Shown: positions 57,467 to 64,000 of the stretch, piece after piece
Position numbering within the stretch: position 1 is the first letter of the stretch
Layout of the letters: each line of letters starts with the position of its first letter
Source: Croceibacterium salegens
Lineage (GTDB): Bacteria > Pseudomonadota > Alphaproteobacteria > Sphingomonadales > Sphingomonadaceae
NCBI RefSeq assembly: GCF_009827435.1
Contig: NZ_WTYM01000030.1
Location: 212,058 to 276,057, forward strand
Direction of reading: 5' to 3'
Length of the DNA stretch: 64,000 bases
Notes under the pieces: generated by a model
What the model saw: only the letters and a program-made list of their open reading frames with translations
What the model was told of the DNA's origin: nothing
Databases searched by the model: none
Program-made: the position numbers and the translations under genes

Positions 57467-58348
57467 ATGACCCATATCACCACCCAAGACGGCACAAGCA
57501 TCTTTTACAAGGACTGGGGGCCCCGAGACGCTCAGCCGATCGTCTTCCACCATGGCTGGCCGTTGAGCGCGGATGACTGGGACAACCAGATGATGTTCTT
57601 CCTCGGTGAAGGCTTCCGGGTGATCGCGCACGACCGCCGCGGTCATGGCCGTTCGAGCCAGACAAGTGAAGGCAATGACATGGACACCTATGCGTCTGAT
57701 GTCGCTGAGCTGGTAGGGGCGCTCAACTTGCGCGATGCGATCCACATCGGCCATTCGACCGGCGGCGGCGAAGTCGCCCGCTACGTCGCCCGCGCCGAGC
57801 CTGGGCGGGTCGCGATGGCGGTGCTGATCGAGGCAGTGACACCGGTCATGGTCAAGAAGGGTTCCAACCCCGGCGGCACGCCGCTCGAGGTGTTCGACGG
57901 CTTTCGCGCCACACTCGCCGCCAACCGCTCCGAGTTCTACCTCGATATCCCGAGCGGCCCGTTTTACGGCTTCAACCGGCCGGAGGCGAAGGTGTCAGAA
58001 GGCCTGATCCGCAACTGGTGGCGGCAAGGCATGATGGGCAGCGTCAAGGCTGGTTACGAGTGCATCAAAGCCTTCTCTGAGTCTGATTTCACCGAGGATC
58101 TGAAGGCAATCGAGGTGCCTGTGCTGGTGATCCACAGCGAGGACGACCAGATCGTGCCTTATGCGGACGCGGGTCCACTAACGGCCAAGCTACTTAGGAA
58201 CTGCACGTTCAAGTCCTACAAGGACCTACCCCACGGCTGCTGCCAGACGCATCCGGACCTGATCAATGCCGAGCTGCTCGCCTTCATTCGATTTCAAGGA
58301 TCGCCAGAAGAGCAGTTGACGGTGACCATCGAGCCTACGCTCGCATGA
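57467..58348 (+). CDS. Haloperoxidase-like alpha/beta hydrolase
   Basis: This 293-residue protein belongs to the non-heme chloroperoxidase/aryl-esterase group. It has FHHGWPLSADDWDNQM (oxyanion His-Gly), the nucleophile elbow GHSTGGGEVARYVAR, VIHSEDDQIVPYA (acid) and KDLPHGCCQTHPDL (His). No cofactor is needed; perhydrolysis in vitro is a known side reaction. ATG 57467 gives the family start THITTQDGTSIFYKDWG; the upstream frame is spurious. No signal peptide. Confidence 0.9.
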   Translation: MTHITTQDGTSIFYKDWGPRDAQPIVFHHGWPLSADDWDNQMMFFLGEGFRVIAHDRRGHGRSSQTSEGNDMDTYASDVAELVGALNLRDAIHIGHSTGGGEVARYVARAEPGRVAMAVLIEAVTPVMVKKGSNPGGTPLEVFDGFRATLAANRSEFYLDIPSGPFYGFNRPEAKVSEGLIRNWWRQGMMGSVKAGYECIKAFSESDFTEDLKAIEVPVLVIHSEDDQIVPYADAGPLTAKLLRNCTFKSYKDLPHGCCQTHPDLINAELLAFIRFQGSPEEQLTVTIEPTLA

Positions 58349-58719
58349 CCGAGATCTGCGGGCCCGGCCGCCGGCCGGGTTCGCAGCTTCGTTAAGGCCT
58401 GAATTTGGCCATTCGATTTGATATTATATCGTCGAGTCATCGTCGCGCTAGAATGTCTGCCAGGGGGTTATATCGACGCGAATGGTCGCTCGTCTTGCTC
58501 GCTCGCTCGCGGCTCTCGAGCCCTAGCTTTTGAACTCGCAAAGTCCTTTCGCGGAGCCAGGATCAAAGCCTGCCGCGCCGGCATCGTCTCAGATTGCGGC
58601 GAGAGCGGACTGGCAGGTTTCAATTCCAGTTCGGCGAAGGCTGCCCTTGCGCAGCTGCCTCAGGTCGCCGCCAAACTGCCGCTTGACAGGGCGCCGGCTA
58701 TAGCTCCCAATCTCCGTCC
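58349..58719. other. Intergenic region, 371 bases
   Basis: An AT-rich segment GATTTGATATTATATCGTCG (58417-58436) may contain a promoter. A rightward frame of 108 residues (58418-58744) has poor composition and overlaps the next gene; I do not support it as a gene. Confidence 0.4.
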
Positions 58720-60333
58720 ATGGAAAGCATTGGCGGTGACCTGAGGGCGATGAGCCCGCGACCCTTTCAGCCCGAATACCTGGAGGCGATGCGCCACGTG
58801 GGATCGGAGCGACGCTACCGCGCAAGAGAAATCATCACGCCCGTTGGCGAGCGAATGGACCGCTTTCTGCTGCTGCTCGACGGGGAGGTCGACATCGTCG
58901 ATCCCTTCACGGGCGAAATCGCCATTCCCAGCGCTATGCGGGCAGGTCAATTTCTGGGTGAACTGAATTTCCTCAACGGCGGCACCGTCACCTCGCCGAC
59001 AAGAGCTGCCGGCGAAGTGCTGATGCTCGAAGTGCCGCGCGCGGCAATGCTCGACCTGATGGCCAAAATTCCGGAGCTCGGCGATCACATCATCACCGTC
59101 TTTGCCGCGCGCCGCCGGCTGCTGATCGAGGACGGGCGAAGCGCCGTGACCGTGATCGGGGCCGAACGCGACCCGGCGGTCCAGCGCGTGGCCAGCTTCC
59201 TGTCGCGCAACCGCGTCCCCTTCCGCAGCTTCGAACTGGGCGAAAAGTCAGAAGCGGCAATCGTCCTGTGCGAACTGGTCAGGCATCGCCCCTCGGTGGT
59301 GATGGACCATGACAAGGAGGTCGACGAGCCCACGCCGCGCAAGGTCGCGGCGCTGCTCGGAATGGACCTTGAGATTTCCGAAGACGAGGAATTCGACCTG
59401 CTAATCGTCGGCGGCGGGCCGGCAGGGGTGGCTGCTGCAGTCTATGCGGGGTCGGAGGGGTTAAGTGCGCTCGTGATCGAGGACACCGCGATCGGCGGGC
59501 AGGCCGGGACCAGCAGCCGAATCGAGAACTTCATGGGTTTCCCCACCGGCATCTCGGGTGCGGATCTGGTGTTCCGCGGGCAAATTCAGGCGATGAAGTT
59601 CGGCACCCGCTTCGCCATGCCCCGGCGGGTCGATCACCTCGCACAGACCGATGACGGTTTTTGCGCCACGCTGGAGGACGGCAGCACCTTGTGCGCGCGC
59701 TCGGTACTTGTGGCGACAGGAGTGCAGTACCAGCGTCTGCCGGTCGACCGGCTTGAATTGCTTGAAGGCTCCGGCGTCTACTATGCCGCGACCGAAATGG
59801 AAGCGCGCTTCTGCCGCAACACCGACGCCGTGGTGATTGGCGGGGGCAATTCGGCAGGCCAGGCGGCAATGTTCCTGTCGCGCCATGCGCGGCACGTGCA
59901 CCTACTGGTGCGCGGCGGGAGCCTATCGGCCACGATGAGCGCGTACTTGCGTCAACGACTGGAAGCCGATCCGGCCATCACCATCCGCTACGGCTCACGG
60001 CTTTCTGCGCTTGAAGGCGACGAGACCCTAACTGCTATTGTCTGCGATGAACCGGGCGGCCCCTTGCGGATCGAGACGGGCGCGCTCTTCGTCATGATCG
60101 GCGCCGCTCCAAACACGCGCTGGCTCTCCGGCCTGGTTGACCTGGACGAAAAGGGTTTCGTGCTGACAGGGCCGGACGTTGGCGTGCAAAGTTCCTTCGC
60201 CACATCCCAGCCGGGCATCTACGCCGTAGGAGACGTCCGCGCAGGATCAGTGAAGCGCGTTGCATCCTCGGTCGGCGAAGGCTCCGTCGTGGTCAGTGCT
60301 ATCTGGTCGTACCTCGAAGATTTGCGAGACTAG
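58720..60333 (+). CDS. cNMP-binding domain/thioredoxin-reductase-like oxidoreductase
   Basis: This 537-residue protein joins an N-terminal cyclic-nucleotide-binding-like domain (about residues 20-125, FLLLLDGEVDIVDPFTGEIA), a short thioredoxin-like segment (about 140-210) and a thioredoxin-reductase-type flavoprotein core. That core has FDLLIVGGGPAGVAAAVYAG (FAD), VVIGGGNSAGQAAMFLS (NADPH) and GIYAVGDVRAGSVKR. The CxxC of thioredoxin reductase is absent. It likely uses another electron path; redox control by a ligand is possible. Confidence 0.88.
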   Translation: MESIGGDLRAMSPRPFQPEYLEAMRHVGSERRYRAREIITPVGERMDRFLLLLDGEVDIVDPFTGEIAIPSAMRAGQFLGELNFLNGGTVTSPTRAAGEVLMLEVPRAAMLDLMAKIPELGDHIITVFAARRRLLIEDGRSAVTVIGAERDPAVQRVASFLSRNRVPFRSFELGEKSEAAIVLCELVRHRPSVVMDHDKEVDEPTPRKVAALLGMDLEISEDEEFDLLIVGGGPAGVAAAVYAGSEGLSALVIEDTAIGGQAGTSSRIENFMGFPTGISGADLVFRGQIQAMKFGTRFAMPRRVDHLAQTDDGFCATLEDGSTLCARSVLVATGVQYQRLPVDRLELLEGSGVYYAATEMEARFCRNTDAVVIGGGNSAGQAAMFLSRHARHVHLLVRGGSLSATMSAYLRQRLEADPAITIRYGSRLSALEGDETLTAIVCDEPGGPLRIETGALFVMIGAAPNTRWLSGLVDLDEKGFVLTGPDVGVQSSFATSQPGIYAVGDVRAGSVKRVASSVGEGSVVVSAIWSYLEDLRD

Positions 60334-60525
60334 AAGTCTGTGCCCCTGCCCAAAGGAATTTCGTAGCGAGGCCGACAAAGAGGGGAAATCTGCGGCTGCT
60401 ATTGGGCCGCTAGCTGACGGTCCGGTTTCGCTGCAAGACTTTGAGAAGCGGACACTAAGCCGCGTGATCCTCGAACGATCAGTGTGTATAGTAGTTCTCT
60501 ATTCGTTCTGCTAGAATAGTAGAAT
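60334..60525 (+). promoter_or_regulatory. Leader of the DUF4209 gene with a dyad
   Basis: TATAGT at 60487-60492 could be a -10 element. A dyad CTATTC-N9-GAATAG lies at 60499-60519, just before the ATG at 60526, and there is no ribosome-binding site. An operator for autoregulation is possible. Confidence 0.35.
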
Positions 60526-62421
60526 ATGGCCGACGACACCGACGAGGTAACTGACGAAGAGGAAGGAGCCGCGGAGGAGTCCGCGACTCCGGTTCTACTC
60601 GCGTCGGCGGACGACTTCGCAGCGATCGACTTGGTGAAGGCGCTGGAGGGAGTGGATCGCGCCGACGACCTCGCGCTCGAACAAGCATTCAACCGCGCCG
60701 CGGAGGCGGCCGACGAGGCGGGCGATGCAGCCGGGGCGCGCGGCTACCGGCTGCTGATGTTCCTCTGCACCCTCCACCTGCGAGTCGAAGACCCTGCCGA
60801 ACCGTGGGGACCGAGGTTCGTTGGCCCGGAAGGGCGGTCCTACACGGCGAGCGACTTCCGCGGCGAGCAGAACGCCGTGCTCGCGGACGTCGTCGACGGG
60901 ATTGCACATCCAGCCCTGAGAGCAAGGATCGCAGACGTCGTTTGGTACAATGACCGCAAGCAGGGCGGCGCCGCGACAGCATCTATCGCGGCCTACAGCG
61001 AGATCATCCAGCGCCGCCTGGGCGGGACCTACGCGCGCCCGTTCGAGGACTTCGACAGCATCCTCGACCTGGTCGCGTGGCTCGACAGGGCGCTCCAGAT
61101 CGCCGCGATGTCCCGCAAGCGCGGTGTGATCCCAGATGAAGTGCGAACGGCATTCGAGGCGCTGTATGAGCAGGCTTGCGAGACCGGCCAATACGTCGCC
61201 TTCGAGAGGGTCGCAAACCTCGGCGTGGGCTACGGCCTGGCCGACTGGTGCAAGGTGGCGCCAGATGCGGAAAAGCTCGCCGAGGCGCGCGACGGAGGCG
61301 ACTTTCCGATGGCAGTGCAGGCCGTGTGGAACTTGGCCGCCCAAGGATACGCCAAGATCGGCAATGAGGACGCCAAGTGCCGCTGCCAGGAACGGTCGGT
61401 CGACGAGACGCTTCGGATGCGCGAGCAGGTCGACTCGGCATCGGCGCAGGCATTCTGGACGCGCAAGGCCATCGGCGAGCTCCGAGCCGCTCGCGGATTC
61501 AAGGATCGCATCGACCAGCTTCGGAAGGAGTTGCGTGAGCTCCAGGAGGCGTCGCTCGACGAGTTCGGGCAGTTCAGCATCCCGCTGGACCTGACGCAGG
61601 AGCGGCAGGGGACCATAGAGATTTTCGAGGGACTGACCCTACCCGACGTGCTGCTCCAGTTCGCGCTGCTGGTACCGACGCCAAAGGTGGATGATCTCCG
61701 GCAGCAAGCCCTCGATGGCCGAAAAGACGGCTTCCTCTCGTCGCTCTTCGGCTCCAGCTATGCCGATCACGAGGGGAAGACGGTGGCTGAGACGCCGGCA
61801 GCGTCGTACGATGGCGAGCCCGACGAGGCTTGGCTCAAGGAGCGGTACCTCCGATCACTCGACATCTGGCGGCACCAAATAGTTGGCGGCTACATCGAAC
61901 CCGCCCGTCGCACCGCCATGATTCGATTCCCGCTGGAGGTTAGGCACTTCGCAGCCATCGCGCAGATGAGCCCCTTCGTGCCTCCGGGGCACGAGCACGT
62001 GTTTGCACTAGGGTTTGCCCGGCTCATGCAGGGCGACGCTGCGTCGGCGGCCTATCTGCTGATCCCCCAGTTAGAGAACTCCCTCCGTCACGTGATGCTG
62101 AACGCGAGCCGGGAAACCTCAAAGATCAAGGCCGACCTCCTTCAAGAGGATCGATCGCTGTCTGGCATGCTGGAGTCCCTGCGGCCGGAGCTGGAGGAGA
62201 TTTTCGGGCTCGACATCGTCAACGAGATCGACCTGCTGTTCCATCACAGTCCCGGCCCGCAGCTCCGGCACGAGATGGCGCACGGCAAGATGTCAGCGGG
62301 CGAGTGCTACCACCCGACGGGTGTCTACGCCTCCTGGATGATCTACCGACTCACTTGCCTGCCCTTGGTCAGTCACTGGAAGGAGCGAGTCGCCCTAGCG
62401 ATCGAGCAGACTTCGCTCTGA
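60526..62421 (+). CDS. DUF4209-like protein with R-x4-H (HEPN-type) motif
   Basis: This 631-residue soluble protein has an acidic start (MADDTDEVTDEEEGAAEES) and a long helical body. The C-terminal region (about residues 515-605) reads LLIPQLENSLRHVMLNA, DIVNEIDLLFHHSP and LRHEMAHGKMS. DUF4209 proteins carry a conserved RNxxxHG; here it is RHEMAHG, which also fits the R-x4-6-H motif of HEPN ribonucleases. It heads a three-gene set. Catalysis is inferred, not shown. Confidence 0.72.
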   Translation: MADDTDEVTDEEEGAAEESATPVLLASADDFAAIDLVKALEGVDRADDLALEQAFNRAAEAADEAGDAAGARGYRLLMFLCTLHLRVEDPAEPWGPRFVGPEGRSYTASDFRGEQNAVLADVVDGIAHPALRARIADVVWYNDRKQGGAATASIAAYSEIIQRRLGGTYARPFEDFDSILDLVAWLDRALQIAAMSRKRGVIPDEVRTAFEALYEQACETGQYVAFERVANLGVGYGLADWCKVAPDAEKLAEARDGGDFPMAVQAVWNLAAQGYAKIGNEDAKCRCQERSVDETLRMREQVDSASAQAFWTRKAIGELRAARGFKDRIDQLRKELRELQEASLDEFGQFSIPLDLTQERQGTIEIFEGLTLPDVLLQFALLVPTPKVDDLRQQALDGRKDGFLSSLFGSSYADHEGKTVAETPAASYDGEPDEAWLKERYLRSLDIWRHQIVGGYIEPARRTAMIRFPLEVRHFAAIAQMSPFVPPGHEHVFALGFARLMQGDAASAAYLLIPQLENSLRHVMLNASRETSKIKADLLQEDRSLSGMLESLRPELEEIFGLDIVNEIDLLFHHSPGPQLRHEMAHGKMSAGECYHPTGVYASWMIYRLTCLPLVSHWKERVALAIEQTSL

Positions 62422-62587
62422 GGTTCTTGAGGTCTATCTGGCATTCGATCTACTCGAACCAGCGAAGTACTGGTCAAGATGCAGCGGTTGATCGCGCGTC
62501 AAGCGGCCACTCACAACAGCTTCCATCGAGCTCAGGCACTAGCGTTATGCGCCTCGCATTGCTACTTAAGGGAAGGAGGTCAAGATC

Positions 62588-62815
62588 ATGGCAAAGAAGG
62601 GGCAGCACGTTGTGCGGAGCTCGTCTGGCGCATGGGCGGTCAAGAAGGCAGGCTCATCCAAGGCCACTAGCACCCACGTCACCCAAGCTGATGCGATCAA
62701 GGCGGCAACCAAGATCGCTCAGAATCAGAAAACCGAAGTCTACATCCACGGCCGCGACGGCCGGATTAGGGAGCGAAACTCCTTCGGAAACGACCCGCAT
62801 CCACCGAAGGGCTGA
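62588..62815 (+). CDS. DUF2188-family protein
   Basis: This 75-residue protein matches DUF2188: MAKKGQHVVRSSSGAWAVKK, AIKAATKIAQNQKTEVYIHG, then RDGRIRERNSFGNDPHPPKG. The start is fixed by GGAGG with a 9-base spacing. It is a short basic protein of unknown role; placed between two larger genes it could be a cofactor or antitoxin-like partner. Confidence 0.88.
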   Translation: MAKKGQHVVRSSSGAWAVKKAGSSKATSTHVTQADAIKAATKIAQNQKTEVYIHGRDGRIRERNSFGNDPHPPKG

Positions 62816-62817
62816 GC

Positions 62818-63444
62818 TTGCCGCGGCCCTTTGAGCGATCAGTCTTCGTCAACTGCCCCTTTGACGAAGAGTTTGCGCCAATCTTACAGGCTGTCGCATT
62901 CTGCATCGTCTATCTCGGCTTGTTTCCTAGGCTTGCTCCGGAGAACGCCGACAACGCCGCTGCGCGTCTCGACCGCATTGCTGACCTCATATGCGGCTCC
63001 AAGTACGGAATTCATGACCTGAGCCGATGTAAATCGACACAGGCGGACGAATACGCACGCATGAATATGCCTTTTGAACTCGGCCTGGACCACGCATGCC
63101 GTCGATTTGGACCCACTCCACAGACGGACAAGCGGATCCTGATCCTGGAACATACCCGCTATGATTATCAGCGCGCCCTTTCCGACATCTCAGGTTGGGA
63201 TATCCAGGCTCACGGCGGCGACCACGAAAAGGCAGTCCGGCATGTACGCAGTTGGCTCATCGCTCAGGCTGGCGCTCCCGCCGTCGGAGCTGCCCTCATC
63301 CAGGGGAAGTATATCGCCTTTCAAGAGTGGTATTGGGAACGAGAATTAGCGGCGGGCTCCTCCGAGAAAGATATTCGCGAATACCCAACAACCGAGCTCA
63401 TACAAGCGATGCACGAGTGGAAGGATGCGGGAGAGCCTGTCTGA
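62818..63444 (+). CDS. TIR/nucleoside-deoxyribosyltransferase-like protein
   Basis: This 208-residue protein begins with VFVNCPFDEEFAPILQAVAF, has a SKYGIHDLSR loop, MNMPFELGLDHACRRFG (a Glu in the position of the TIR/deoxyribosyltransferase catalytic Glu) and KRILILEHTRYDYQRALSDI. The order of strands and the Asn-Met-Pro-Phe-Glu motif resemble TIR-like NAD- or nucleoside-processing folds. TTG 62818 follows the DUF2188 stop by 2 bases; no ATG is available upstream. Confidence 0.72.
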   Translation: MPRPFERSVFVNCPFDEEFAPILQAVAFCIVYLGLFPRLAPENADNAAARLDRIADLICGSKYGIHDLSRCKSTQADEYARMNMPFELGLDHACRRFGPTPQTDKRILILEHTRYDYQRALSDISGWDIQAHGGDHEKAVRHVRSWLIAQAGAPAVGAALIQGKYIAFQEWYWERELAAGSSEKDIREYPTTELIQAMHEWKDAGEPV

Positions 63445-63679
63445 ACGATCTTTGGGCCGGTTGCAGACCGTCTGTTCCTGGACTTGGATAGCCTAGAGCA
63501 GACTTCAGCGATCGTCGTCGCAGCCGCGGATCGACCGGTACATTCTCCATTGCCAGCACGCAAAATGCGCAGTGATGCATACGTGTCAGCGGCGCGTGCT
63601 CGACGAAGCGATGGTGCGCCTCATGCCCCGACGCGAACTCGCGCAGCGGCGTGGAGCGCTTAGCCTGTCGGTGGCTCAT
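63445..63679. other. 235 bases without a supported gene
   Basis: A minus-strand frame (63398-63679) runs through this stretch but does not look like the missing IS6 3' part. It may be decayed sequence between the module and the transposase remnant. Confidence 0.4.
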
Positions 63680-64000
63680 CTAGCGCGCCTTCGCCTGCCC
63701 GACAGACGGTTTCCCGTTTGCGTCCATCGCTGCCTTGTACGAGCGCAGGCCGTCGGTGGTGATTATCTCAGGTGAGCCATGGCGCTTCAGCGCCTTCTTC
63801 ATGAAGGTGAGCGCTGCTGCCTTGTCTCTCGTCTTCGTCACGTAGCTCTCGAGGATCTCGCCTTCCTGATCGACGGCGCGCCAGAGGTAGTGCATCTCGC
63901 CATTGATCTTCACATAGACCTCGTCGAGGTGCCACTTCCACTGTCGGAAACCCCGCATCCGGCTCACCCGCTGCCAACGGATATCGGCGGCGAACAGCGG
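63680..64000 (-). mobile_element. IS6-family transposase, truncated
   Basis: The frame is open to the window edge: FAADIRWQRVSRMRGFRQWK, HLDEVYVKINGEMHYLWRAV (first catalytic Asp), ETYVTKTRDKAAALTF-like stretch and TTDGLRSYKAAMDANG (second Asp). Then it stops within a few residues, losing the third catalytic Glu, so this copy is inactive. It may mark the border of the accessory region. The 5' end is outside the window. Confidence 0.85.

Noticed and set aside
58418..58744. Plus-strand frame of 108 codons before the oxidoreductase
   Set aside because: No start signal, overlaps the next gene and has no domain.

Overview
The window is a GC-rich chromosomal segment of an alphaproteobacterium, most likely order Sphingomonadales and probably an Erythrobacteraceae relative. 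The supporting signs are the dusB-ntrB-ntrC-ntrY-ntrX-hfq-hflX order, a double-length Hfq with two Sm domains, a fused IspDF, and dense overlapping gene starts and stops. This assignment rests on gene order and protein features, not on a database search.

Region by region: (1) 1-4.9 kb carries the 3' part of a pyruvate dehydrogenase E2 gene, a thioesterase, a dienelactone-hydrolase-like protein, the E3 lipoamide dehydrogenase, an esterase and tRNA-Ser(UGA). (2) 5-6.7 kb holds two tandem secreted paralogues of unknown function. (3) 6.7-14.9 kb is a tight run of cell-wall genes (MltB-type transglycosylase, RlpA, D,D-carboxypeptidase) running into tmk-holB-metG-tatD-MBL hydrolase and a tiny membrane protein. 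(4) 14.9-25.7 kb has mazG, a Stf0-type sulfotransferase, and, on the minus strand, dusB-ntrBC-ntrYX-hfq-hflX. (5) 25.7-32.5 kb has ispDF, pncC, a COQ10-like protein, lipA, carbonic anhydrase and a NYN-domain gene with a decayed duplicate of its own 5' end. (6) 32.5-36.8 kb is a copper island: a CueR-like regulator, a classical 19-bp-spacer operator, a P1B-1 copper ATPase and a Met/His-rich outer-membrane barrel. (7) 36.8-45.9 kb has a GH88/105 enzyme, a lipoprotein, mutL and the rod-shape operon mreBCD-mrdA-rodA, followed by tRNA-Lys(CUU).

Accessory DNA begins at the tRNA-Lys gene. A 9.4-kb element (45987-55386) is bounded by a 45-bp direct repeat of the tRNA 3' end. It encodes an integrase, an AlpA-like protein, a DnaB-N/RepA-like ATPase, an HK97-type major capsid protein and a P27-type small terminase, but no recognisable portal, protease, large terminase or tail genes. 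This gene content looks like a phage satellite, or a strongly reduced prophage. Beyond it lies rearranged debris (55.4-57.0 kb): an HprK-like kinase broken by one amber codon, and a sulfotransferase and a glycosyltransferase that have both lost their 5' ends and abut head to head.

The right end (57.4-64 kb) has a haloperoxidase-like hydrolase, a cyclic-nucleotide-domain/thioredoxin-reductase-like oxidoreductase, and a three-gene set: a DUF4209-like protein with an R-x4-H motif, a DUF2188 protein and a TIR/deoxyribosyltransferase-like protein. A truncated IS6-family transposase closes the window. That three-gene set is the strongest candidate for an undescribed, possibly antiphage, system; this is inference from domain character and context.
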